Assembly (NCBI GenBank): GCA_916719935.1
Contig: CAKAPY010000021.1
Span: forward strand, 1-12,201
Length of the DNA: 12,201 nt
Direction of reading: 5' to 3'
Origin: an uncultured Actinomyces sp.
Lineage (GTDB): Bacteria > Actinomycetota > Actinomycetes > Actinomycetales > Actinomycetaceae
This document shows positions 1 to 6,273 of the stretch, piece after piece. The position numbers were made by a program, and so were the translations under genes. How positions within the stretch are numbered: position 1 is the stretch's first letter; each line of letters begins with the position of its first letter. Under the pieces are notes generated by a model. The model was not told where the DNA came from. It saw nothing but the letters and a program-made list of their open reading frames with translations, and did no database searches.

Positions 1-719
1 CCGAGGCCACCGGTTATGGCTTGGTCTACTTTGCGCAGGAAATGCTTCGTGCGCGAGGAGACTCTTTTGAGGGCAAGCGCGTTGTTGTTTCCGGTTCAGG
101 AAATGTGGCAATTTACGCGACCGAGAAGGCTCAGCAGCTGGGCGCGAAGGTCGTTGCAGTGTCCGATTCTTCCGGTTTTGTTATTGATGAAGAAGGAATC
201 GATGTCGATCTTCTGAAGGACGTCAAGGAAGTTCGCCGCGGTCGCGTCAGCGACTATGCCGCCGAGCGTCCCAGCGCGCACTTCTTCTCAGAAGGTTCGA
301 TTTGGGAGGTCCCCTGTGACGTTGCTCTTCCCTGTGCGACCCAGAATGAGCTCGGTCTTGAAGGCGTCGAGGCCCTGATTCATAACGGCGTGCAGATGGT
401 CGCGGAGGGCGCGAACATGCCCACCACTCCCGAGGCCATTGATGAGCTGCGCCGCGCCGGTGTCCTTTACGCACCGGGTAAGGCCTCGAATGCCGGTGGT
501 GTGGCCACCTCGGGACTCGAGATGCAGCAGAACTCGGGTCGTACGCAGTGGCCTTTCGAAGAGACCGACGCAAAGCTTCATCAGATCATGATTGGCATTC
601 ACGAGAACTGCCTTGCAACTGCTGACGAGTATGGTGTTCCCGGCGATTACGTTGCAGGTGCAAACCTTGCTGGATTCATCAAGGTTGCGGACGCAATGGT
701 CGCTCAGGGTTTGGTCTAA
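1..719 (+). CDS. gdhA: NADP-type glutamate dehydrogenase, C-terminal part (5' end cut by window)
   Basis: The reading frame is open from base 3 and ends at TAA 717-719, giving the last 238 residues of a protein that is usually about 445-450 residues. The family interconverts 2-oxoglutarate plus ammonium and glutamate using NADP(H), in the cytoplasm, at the entry of nitrogen into amino acids. The fragment opens with EATGYGLVYF, the start of the nucleotide-binding domain. The dinucleotide-binding turn GSGNVA is at fragment residues 31-36 and is followed by the strand ending in AVSDSSG. Near the C-terminus, APGKASNAGGVATSGLEM is the highly conserved segment of hexameric bacterial glutamate dehydrogenases. 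The ATG-like or TTG starts inside the fragment are not real starts, because homology continues to the left edge. It stands alone and is followed within 15 bases by a strong hairpin, so it probably ends its own transcript. NADP rather than NAD use is inferred from family resemblance. Confidence 0.95.
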   Translation, partial: EATGYGLVYFAQEMLRARGDSFEGKRVVVSGSGNVAIYATEKAQQLGAKVVAVSDSSGFVIDEEGIDVDLLKDVKEVRRGRVSDYAAERPSAHFFSEGSIWEVPCDVALPCATQNELGLEGVEALIHNGVQMVAEGANMPTTPEAIDELRRAGVLYAPGKASNAGGVATSGLEMQQNSGRTQWPFEETDAKLHQIMIGIHENCLATADEYGVPGDYVAGANLAGFIKVADAMVAQGLV

Positions 720-733
720 TTTGCAGGCTGTTT

Positions 734-771
734 AAGGGGGGCTTCACGCCGGTGGGCGTGAAGCCCCCCTT
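734..771 (+). terminator. Hairpin terminator after gdhA
   Basis: Bases 734-750 and 755-771 form a perfect 17-bp stem around a 4-base loop (GGTG). The stem runs from AAGGGGGG at its foot to CACGCC at the loop. It starts 14 bases after the gdhA stop. The right arm ends in TT, but no run of T follows, so it is a strong hairpin with a poor U-tract, as is common in actinobacteria. Confidence 0.85.
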
Positions 772-799
772 CTGTAGGTGAAGTCCCTTTCTGTATAGG
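758..799 (+). repeat. Imperfect tandem repeat overlapping the terminator arm
   Basis: Two adjacent copies of about 21 bases read GTGAAG-CCCCCCTT-CTGTAGG (758-778) and GTGAAG-TCCCTTT-CTGTATAGG (778-799). The second copy repeats the right arm of the gdhA terminator, with a shorter C run and an extra TA. It could pair, with G:U pairs, to the same left arm (734-747) and form an alternative, weaker hairpin. A slippage duplication is the simplest origin. Confidence 0.5.
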
Positions 800-920
800 C
801 GGGGGAGCACACCCAATGAAACAGAGCAGCTTCCTTTGCGCCTAGTGTGAAATGTAGGACGCGCGTAGCATTTTCGGTACCGCAATGAAGCGCGGGCAAT
901 GGACATGCGGAGGTTCGCTG

Positions 921-1532
921 ATGTTCTGGGATCAGGTTGCGCCCCTTTATGACTTTTTCGAAAACACATTTAATCATGCCGTGTACGACGGAACAGGCCT
1001 CGCAGTCGCTCAGCTGCTTGGCCCCGGAGATGAGGTCCTTGAATGTGCCTGCGGAACTGGTGCGATCAGTACCTTCCTTGCGCCAATATGTAAGAGGCTG
1101 GTCGCTACCGACTTTTCTGAGGGAATGCTCAAACAAGCACGGAAGAAACTTGCGAAATATCGTAATGTCACGGTCGAAAGAGCTGACATCACGTGCCTTC
1201 ACTACGAGGATGCCTCCTTCGACATCGTCGTGGCAGGTAATGTCATCCATCTACTTCCAGATCCTGGTGCTGTCATGCAGGAACTTGAACGAGTCGTCCG
1301 CCCAGGAGGCATCATCGTCGTCCCGACTTACGTCAAGCGTCGGCCAAGAAAACAAGGAATAATCCCAAAGATCCTTGTGAAGCTCGGTGCTGACTTCAAG
1401 GAACAATTCGATGTGGACTCCTATCGAGCTTTCTTTGAGAAGTTGGGATATCGCAACGTTACCTACACAGTTGTTGACGGCCGTATTCCTTGTGCGATCG
1501 CTTCCTTTACCTGTAGCAAAGAGGCTCGTTAG
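921..1532 (+). CDS. Class I SAM-dependent methyltransferase, substrate unknown
   Basis: This 203-residue protein has the Rossmann fold of UbiE-like/Methyltransf_11 or _25 enzymes, which move a methyl group from S-adenosylmethionine to an acceptor. It opens with FWDQVAPLYD, typical of this group. Motif I is ECACGTG at residues 41-47, the ribose-binding acidic strand is VATDFSEGM, the adenine-side segment is ERADITCLHYEDASFD, and the later motif is VVRPGGIIVV. The start at 921 is chosen because GGAGG (909-913) lies 7 bases upstream. The in-frame ATG at 885 would add 12 residues of unlikely sequence and has no clear ribosome-binding site. Nothing in the sequence names the acceptor: a small molecule or lipid is as likely as anything else. 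The gene is flanked by the gdhA terminator and a gap before the kinase, so it appears to be transcribed alone or with the downstream two-component genes. Confidence 0.88.
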   Translation: MFWDQVAPLYDFFENTFNHAVYDGTGLAVAQLLGPGDEVLECACGTGAISTFLAPICKRLVATDFSEGMLKQARKKLAKYRNVTVERADITCLHYEDASFDIVVAGNVIHLLPDPGAVMQELERVVRPGGIIVVPTYVKRRPRKQGIIPKILVKLGADFKEQFDVDSYRAFFEKLGYRNVTYTVVDGRIPCAIASFTCSKEAR

Positions 1533-1569
1533 CGATTAGTTAATTAGTGCTGAGGCTTTGGCAAGTTAG
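1528..1569 (+). promoter_or_regulatory. Candidate operator: GTTA-type direct repeats upstream of the two-component operon
   Basis: GTTAG at 1528-1532 and GTTAA at 1539-1543 stand 11 bases apart start to start, about one helical turn, and a third GTTAG lies at 1565-1569. OmpR-family regulators usually bind direct half-sites spaced 10-11 bases. The first copy shares the 8-mer GCTCGTTA with the repeat region upstream of the binding-protein gene (3175-3182), and both lie about 115-125 bases before the next start codon. The first unit overlaps the methyltransferase stop codon, so chance remains possible. TTGGCA at 1558-1563 resembles a -35 box but has no good -10 at the right distance. Confidence 0.35.
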
Positions 1570-1650
1570 GTGTCTTTGCAGCCTTTTGGCTCGCCTTTCG
1601 TGACCGTGTGGGGATATCGTTGAGAGTGCAATGGAAAGGTGAGCAAGACA

Positions 1651-2487
1651 ATGCAATTAGTTGCCATAGCTGCGATCGCAGTGTCGTGGCTCCTTGTCGC
1701 TCTTGCGATTGTCTTTGTTCTTCGGATGCGCCGAGACATTCAGCGCCTGCGTGCAGAAAAAGAACAACTACGCAAACTTCACCAGGACTACATGGCCGGC
1801 CCAGCGGTTCTCTCCCATGAATTACGCACTCCATTAACTGTTGTTAGGGGAGCGGCAGAACTTCTTGCTGATGGTTCGGCTGGACCTATGAATGATGTGC
1901 AAATGAAGTTTGCGAAGACCATTGCCGAAAATGCGCACCAGGTTGTCGAAATGGCTGATGATCTTCTGGCCGAAGTGCGCCTGGAATCTGATTTATTCAA
2001 TCTTCGTCTTCAACGCGTTGAAATGCGCGAACTGGTGCGTCGAAATGTCGCGCAGATGCGTCGTTTCCATTCCTCGCCTATCCGTTTGGAAAACCATGGC
2101 GCCCCCATCTATATGTCATTGGATCCGCGCTTGATGGGGCAGGCGATCGCCAATGTTATTAATAATGCAGCCCGTCATGCGGGCGATGATGTTTCGATTG
2201 TCGTGACAGTACAAGCTTTTGACGAAGACGTCACCATTTCTATCGTTGATGATGGTCGCGGAATGACCCAGGAAGAAAAAGAGCGTCTTTTCATCCCATT
2301 CGATACTGGAGGATCGCTACGACCTGGAACGGGCTTAGGGATGATGCTGACGCAAAAGATTCTGAAACTTCACGGTGGCACGATCTTGGTCGATACGGTT
2401 TCCTCCAAAGGAACAACCTTCTATCTGACTATCCCGCGTACCATGCGAAGTGGCGATCAATCACTCCTGCCTGAGGAGGACCAATGA
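1651..2487 (+). CDS. Membrane-anchored sensor histidine kinase without a sensor domain
   Basis: This 278-residue kinase is expected to autophosphorylate on His and pass the phosphate to the regulator encoded next. A single hydrophobic helix (about residues 3-24) is followed by a charged, coiled-coil-like linker (27-46), the H-box LSHELRTPL with phospho-acceptor His56, a dimerisation helix pair, and an HATPase_c domain. That domain has the N-box around INNAARHA (170-177), the G1 box DDGRG (200-204) and the G2 box GTGLG (226-230). All catalytic boxes look intact. There is no extracellular loop, PAS, HAMP or GAF domain, so the signal must come from the membrane or a partner protein. ATG 1651 is preferred because AAGGTG (1636-1641) lies 9 bases upstream. 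A GTG at 1639 would add four residues (MSKT) but has no well-spaced ribosome-binding site. The last codons overlap the regulator gene by 4 bases (ATGA), indicating translational coupling. Confidence 0.93.
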   Translation: MQLVAIAAIAVSWLLVALAIVFVLRMRRDIQRLRAEKEQLRKLHQDYMAGPAVLSHELRTPLTVVRGAAELLADGSAGPMNDVQMKFAKTIAENAHQVVEMADDLLAEVRLESDLFNLRLQRVEMRELVRRNVAQMRRFHSSPIRLENHGAPIYMSLDPRLMGQAIANVINNAARHAGDDVSIVVTVQAFDEDVTISIVDDGRGMTQEEKERLFIPFDTGGSLRPGTGLGMMLTQKILKLHGGTILVDTVSSKGTTFYLTIPRTMRSGDQSLLPEEDQ

Positions 2488-3161
2488 GTGCGAAGGCTTT
2501 AGTTGTTGATGATGAGCCCCAGATCCTCATGATTATCAAATTTGCCCTTGAAACCGCGGGAATAACTGTAGAAACTGCAAGCGATGGGGCGAAGGCTTGG
2601 GAGAAGTTCGCTACTCACTACTACGACCTGGTCATTCTTGACCTGATGATTCCCGTGATCTCAGGGATTTCGCTTGCTCAAAGAATTCGAGCGATGAGTG
2701 ATGTTCCGATCATCATGATTACGGCGCTTTCTGAAGAATCCGACCGCATTAAGGGGCTCGAAAGCGGTGCGGACGACTACATTACGAAACCTTTTAGCCC
2801 AAAGGAAATGACTCTTCGCGCTCAGGCTCTTTTGCGACGAAGTAAGAAGGACCCCGACGATGTTGTCTCCAACGGTCCTTTGCGTATCGATCGACGTGAC
2901 CGGAAAGTTTACGTTGACGGTGTGCCGGTGGAGTTGCCCTCAACAGAACGACGGTTCTTGGATTTCCTTGCTTCACATATTGGGGAGCCTGTGAGCTACC
3001 GCGAGCTTCTCAACTCTGTTTGGGAAACGCAGGATAGCTCTGGCGGGAAAGACATGATCAAGATGACCGCTTATCGTTTGCGAGGCGCTCTTGGGGATCG
3101 TGGGGGAGAACTGATCCAATCGGTTCGCTCGGTTGGGTACACGATGCCGGATCTTCGGTAA
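2484..3161 (+). CDS. OmpR/PhoB-family response regulator
   Basis: This 225-residue transcription factor is the partner of the kinase that overlaps it. The receiver domain occupies residues 1-120 with the acidic pair Asp9-Asp10, phospho-acceptor Asp53 (in VILDLMIP), the switch Thr80 and the conserved Lys102 in TKPFSP. The C-terminal winged helix (about 130-225) has the usual elements: the first strands LRIDRRDRKVYVDGVPVEL, the helix starting STERRFLDFL, and the wing ending IQSVRSVGYTM. Length is normal and no key residue is missing. The start overlaps the kinase stop in ATGA. The gene ends just before GTTAC-type repeats that lie upstream of the binding-protein gene, so that importer is the obvious target. 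This is inference from position. Confidence 0.95.
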   Translation: MSAKALVVDDEPQILMIIKFALETAGITVETASDGAKAWEKFATHYYDLVILDLMIPVISGISLAQRIRAMSDVPIIMITALSEESDRIKGLESGADDYITKPFSPKEMTLRAQALLRRSKKDPDDVVSNGPLRIDRRDRKVYVDGVPVELPSTERRFLDFLASHIGEPVSYRELLNSVWETQDSSGGKDMIKMTAYRLRGALGDRGGELIQSVRSVGYTMPDLR

Positions 3162-3183
3162 CAGATCAGTTACCGCTCGTTAC
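3157..3183 (+). promoter_or_regulatory. Candidate regulator binding site: GTTAC repeats
   Basis: GGTAAC (3157-3162) and GTTACC (3169-3174) form a perfect inverted repeat around 6 bases. A further GTTAC (3179-3183) is a direct repeat of the second copy, exactly 10 bases on, one helical turn. This is the spacing expected for half-sites of OmpR-family regulators. The site lies about 100-130 bases before the binding-protein start. The first unit covers the regulator's own stop codon. A related pair occurs before the kinase gene, with the shared 8-mer GCTCGTTA. Confidence 0.45.
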
Positions 3184-3190
3184 TAAGGGT

Positions 3191-3233
3191 GCTCTTTTCG
3201 TGTTCTGTTTCACGTAAGAATGAAACCAAGAGC
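3191..3233 (+). promoter_or_regulatory. Nested inverted repeats in the leader of the importer operon
   Basis: GTTTCA (3207-3212) and TGAAAC (3221-3226) face each other across 8 bases. Outside them GCTCTT (3191-3196) faces AAGAGC (3228-3233). The arms are unequally spaced, so this is either an imperfect stem in the mRNA leader or an operator. No convincing -35/-10 pair was found in 3162-3285. Confidence 0.3.
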
Positions 3234-3285
3234 GCACGAGCATAGTGACAGCCCCGTGCAAACCCTCGATTCAAAGGAGAATCCG

Positions 3286-4344
3286 ATGAAGAAGAGTTTC
3301 ATCTCCCTTGCAGCATTCAGCGCGGCGGGTGCACTAGCACTTTCCGGGTGCGTTGTGAATGACTCAGCATCCTCAGGTAGCAGCGAAAGCGGATCTTCGG
3401 ATTCCATTACTGTTGCTTGCGGCGCAATGGAAGACCTCTGCCAAAAGTGGACAGAGACCTTCTCTCAACAGACTGGAATCAAGGCAACTTACGTTCGCCT
3501 TTCCTCCGGCGAGACCGTTGCTCGTCTGGACTCTGCGAAGGACAACCCAGAGTTTGATGTCTGGCATGGTGGTCCGGTTGACGGCTACGGTGCAGCTGCA
3601 GAAAAGGGCCTGATCGAGGCCTACGATTCGCCCACCGCTAAGGAAATCCCGGATAAGTACAAGGACCCGAAGCACTACTGGACCGGTGTGTACGTCGGTG
3701 TTCTGGGATTCTGCTCGAACCAGAAGGTCCTTGAAGAAAAGGGACTCCAGGTTCCTCAGTCTTGGGATGACCTTCTCAAGCCCGAACTCAAGGGCCAGAT
3801 TTCCACGGCACACCCCTCGACCTCGGGAACTGCGTTCACGACACTGTGGACCCAGGTTGTTCTCCGCGGTAGCGAGGATGCCGGTCTCGACTACATGAAG
3901 AAGCTGCACGCAAATGTCCTGCAGTACACCAAGTCCGGTACTGCCCCCGGTCAGATCGCAGGACGCGGCGAGGTCGCAGTTGGCTTGGTCTTCTCTCACG
4001 ACTGCGTCAAGTACCGCGATGAGGGCATGAAGGACCTCGTTGTTTCCTTCCCCAAGGAAGGTACCGGTTACGAGGTCGGTGGCGTCGCTTTGGTGAAGAA
4101 CTCGAAGCACTCCGAGGCCGCCAAGAAGTACATCGACTGGGCAATCTCGGCTGACGCCCAGAACCTTGGCCAGACCGTTGGATCGAACCAGATTCCGACC
4201 AACCCGAACGCCAAGACCAACGACAAGATGGCCAAGCTCAATGAGATCAACCTGATCGATTACGACTTCGCAGCAGCAGCGGCCGCAAAGCCCGAGCTGA
4301 CCAAGCGTTTCGATGAAGAGGTTGCCGCAAAGCCGCGCCAGTAG
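3286..4344 (+). CDS. ABC importer substrate-binding lipoprotein, AfuA/FbpA-like family
   Basis: The 352-residue protein captures the substrate outside the membrane and delivers it to the permease encoded next. Residues 1-21 are a lipoprotein signal with lipobox ALSGC (lipidated Cys22), followed by a Ser-rich linker (27-40). The mature fold is the type 2 periplasmic binding protein of the Fe(III)/AfuA group: DVWHGGPVDGY, STAHPSTSGTA, QYTKSGTAPGQIAGRGEVAVG, EGTGYEVGGVALVKNSK and LIDYDF. Where iron binders have a Tyr-Tyr pair after the GE-AVG strand, this protein has His238-Asp239 (FSHDC), with Glu263 in GTGYEVGG. That pattern recalls AfuA of Actinobacillus, which takes hexose phosphates rather than iron. 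Cys45 and Cys52 probably form a disulfide. ATG 3286 is chosen because AGGAGA (3275-3280) lies 5 bases upstream and the signal peptide begins there. An in-frame ATG at 3220 would spoil the signal peptide. The substrate is inferred. Confidence 0.93.
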   Translation: MKKSFISLAAFSAAGALALSGCVVNDSASSGSSESGSSDSITVACGAMEDLCQKWTETFSQQTGIKATYVRLSSGETVARLDSAKDNPEFDVWHGGPVDGYGAAAEKGLIEAYDSPTAKEIPDKYKDPKHYWTGVYVGVLGFCSNQKVLEEKGLQVPQSWDDLLKPELKGQISTAHPSTSGTAFTTLWTQVVLRGSEDAGLDYMKKLHANVLQYTKSGTAPGQIAGRGEVAVGLVFSHDCVKYRDEGMKDLVVSFPKEGTGYEVGGVALVKNSKHSEAAKKYIDWAISADAQNLGQTVGSNQIPTNPNAKTNDKMAKLNEINLIDYDFAAAAAAKPELTKRFDEEVAAKPRQ

Positions 4345-4352
4345 TGGTGCAT

Positions 4353-4404
4353 AGGGAGGGGATGGTTCTTTCCATGTCCCTGTTCCATCCCCTCCCTCTT
4401 TCTT
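4353..4404 (+). terminator. Hairpin between binding protein and permease genes (partial terminator or mRNA stabiliser)
   Basis: Bases 4353-4365 and 4385-4397 form a perfect 13-bp stem (foot AGGGAGGGG, top ATGG) with a 19-base loop, followed by the pyrimidine-rich TCTTTCTTC. It starts 8 bases after the binding-protein stop. Inside it, ATGG (4362-4365) could alternatively pair with CCAT (4372-4375). A structure here would let the binding protein be made in excess over the membrane parts. Confidence 0.75.
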
Positions 4405-4445
4405 CGCGTGTCCACTGAAGGACGTGCGCATCAACAGGGACTTTT

Positions 4446-4458
4446 CCGCGTTACGCGG
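4446..4458 (+). other. Small hairpin just before the permease ribosome-binding site
   Basis: CCGCG (4446-4450) and CGCGG (4454-4458) pair around TTA, ending 6 bases before GGAGAG (4465-4470), the only purine-rich stretch upstream of the permease start. It contains one GTTAC. It may limit translation of the permease, but it is short and may be chance. Confidence 0.25.
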
Positions 4459-4482
4459 GTACTTGGAGAGATCGGATAGCCA

Positions 4483-6252
4483 ATGTCAGTGGAGACAGTT
4501 GCGCCACCACGCACCCAAGGGGCGCAAACCCCGCAGGCGCAAGCCGTGGCCTCGGGAAAGAAAAAACGAACGAAGGTGCGACGCGACCCTGTGACGGTTG
4601 CGATCGTCGCGATCATTACAGCAGTTCTCTTCCTTCTGGTCTTGCTGCCGTTGGTCACGATCCTGGCGCGAGCCTTCTCAACTGATGGCCTGAAGGTTTT
4701 GACCTCTTTCGCCAGCTCGACAACGAACCGAACGATTGCACTGAACACGATCGTTCTGGGCCTGGTTGTTGGCTTGATCGGCACTCTTGCTGGTTTCTTC
4801 TTCGCCTACGTACAAGCGCGAGTCGATATCCCGGGTAAGAAGATCCTCCACCTGATCTGCATGATCCCGATCGTCTCGCCGCCTTTCGCTGTGGCAACAT
4901 CGGTGATCACCCTGTTCGGTCGTAACGGCTTGATCTCGACGCAGGTTCTGGGACAGCAGTGGAATATTTATGGCCTCTCAGGTCTGACCCTGGTTTTGTC
5001 TCTTTCCTTCTTCCCCGTCGCATACATGAATATGCTCGGAATGCTCAAGAATCTTGACCCGGCGATGGAAGAGGCCGCCGCTTCCTTGGGTGCGTCATCG
5101 TGGACAATTTTCCGTACCGTCACGCTTCCGATGCTCGTCCCCGGTTTTGCCGCTTCCTTCCTTCTTCTTTTCGTCGAGGCCATTGCTGACCTGGCGAACC
5201 CGCTGGTCATCGGCGGCGACTTCACCGTTCTGGCCTCGCGCGCATACATCGCCGTTAACGGCGAATACAACACGGCTGCGGGCTCGGCATACTCATTGAT
5301 CCTTCTGGTTCCTGCGCTACTCGTCTTCCTTCTACAGCGCTACTGGTCAGGACGCTCCTCAACGGTTACCGTGACGGGCAAGCCGACCGGCAAGGTCCGT
5401 ATGGTTCGCTCAATGAAGGCGCGCATCCCACTGGGAATTGCAACCTTGCTGCTGGCAGCTTTTGTTGTCACTATCTACGCAACGGTTATTGTCGGAGCAT
5501 TCGTCTCGATTTTGGGCGTGGACAACACCTTCACTCTGAAGAACTTCAAGTACGTGCTCTCGGGCATCGGCAATGATGCCATCATCGACACGACAATCTT
5601 GGCTTTGATCGCAACGCCCATCGCTGGCATCTTGGGCATGGTTGTTGCATGGCTGGTGGTCGTGCGTCTCAAGGCCTCGGCCGGCTTCATGGACTTCCTG
5701 GGCATGCTCGGCCTGTCTGTTCCCGGTACGGTTCTGGGTATTGGTTACCTCATCACCTATAACAAGCCGATCATTGTCGGCGGAAAACTGATGCTGATGC
5801 CCGCGCTCGCGGGTGGTTCTGCGGTGTTTGGTGGTGCCCTGGCGATCATTATGGTTTACGTTGCGCGTTCGATGCCCTCGGGCCAACGTTCCGGTATTGC
5901 TTCTCTCCACCAGGTCGACCATTCGATTGACGAGGCCTCGACCTCCTTGGGTGCATCGGGCTTGCATACCTTTATGAAGGTGACGCTTCCTCTGATTCGT
6001 CCGGCATTCATCGCTGGCTTGACCTACGCATTCGCGCGGTCCATGACGACGTTGTCGCCGATCATTTTCATCACGACTCCTAAGACGAAGATCATGACCT
6101 CTCAGATTCTTGCTGAGGTTGATGCGGGCCGTTTCGGTAACGCTTTTGCCTTCTGCACGATTTTGATCATCATCGTGATGGCTGTTATCGGCCTAACAAA
6201 TGTTCTTGTTCGAGATAAATCTGTCACCGCCACCAATGGCGCGGGCATGTAA
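4483..6252 (+). CDS. Fused double-domain ABC importer permease (FbpB/AfuB-like)
   Basis: The 589-residue membrane protein forms the whole translocation channel in one chain, as in the Fe(III)/AfuB permease group. A hydrophilic, basic N-terminal tail (1-36, rich in K and R) is followed by about twelve membrane helices in two similar halves. Each half carries the cytoplasmic EAA loop that docks on the ATPase: EEAAASLGASSWTIFRTVTLP at 196-216 and DEASTSLGASGLHTFMKVTLP at 483-503. The linker between halves (about 286-315) is basic and cytoplasmic. The ATG at 4483 is the first in-frame start. GGAGAG (4465-4470) is 12 bases upstream, longer than ideal, so initiation may be weak. It lies 138 bases after the binding-protein gene with a hairpin between, and 21 bases before the ATPase start. 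Both EAA loops are well preserved, so both sites should be functional. Confidence 0.95.
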   Translation: MSVETVAPPRTQGAQTPQAQAVASGKKKRTKVRRDPVTVAIVAIITAVLFLLVLLPLVTILARAFSTDGLKVLTSFASSTTNRTIALNTIVLGLVVGLIGTLAGFFFAYVQARVDIPGKKILHLICMIPIVSPPFAVATSVITLFGRNGLISTQVLGQQWNIYGLSGLTLVLSLSFFPVAYMNMLGMLKNLDPAMEEAAASLGASSWTIFRTVTLPMLVPGFAASFLLLFVEAIADLANPLVIGGDFTVLASRAYIAVNGEYNTAAGSAYSLILLVPALLVFLLQRYWSGRSSTVTVTGKPTGKVRMVRSMKARIPLGIATLLLAAFVVTIYATVIVGAFVSILGVDNTFTLKNFKYVLSGIGNDAIIDTTILALIATPIAGILGMVVAWLVVVRLKASAGFMDFLGMLGLSVPGTVLGIGYLITYNKPIIVGGKLMLMPALAGGSAVFGGALAIIMVYVARSMPSGQRSGIASLHQVDHSIDEASTSLGASGLHTFMKVTLPLIRPAFIAGLTYAFARSMTTLSPIIFITTPKTKIMTSQILAEVDAGRFGNAFAFCTILIIIVMAVIGLTNVLVRDKSVTATNGAGM

Positions 6253-6273
6253 TTGTTGACAAAGGAAAGACCC

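Noticed and set aside
744..1250. Minus-strand open frame (168 codons) across the gdhA terminator and the methyltransferase 5' half
   Set aside because: It ends within the terminator hairpin, overlaps a well-supported methyltransferase and shows no recognisable motif.
3373..4434. Long open frame (353 codons) on the minus strand opposite the binding-protein gene
   Set aside because: It is a by-product of the biased codon use of the binding protein. It has no ribosome-binding site or family motif, and it runs through the hairpin at 4353-4397.
6256..6261. Perfect TTGACA, a possible -35 box inside the importer operon
   Set aside because: The position 17 bases on reads GAATAC, not a -10 box, and it lies inside the ATPase coding start. 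No promoter is supported.
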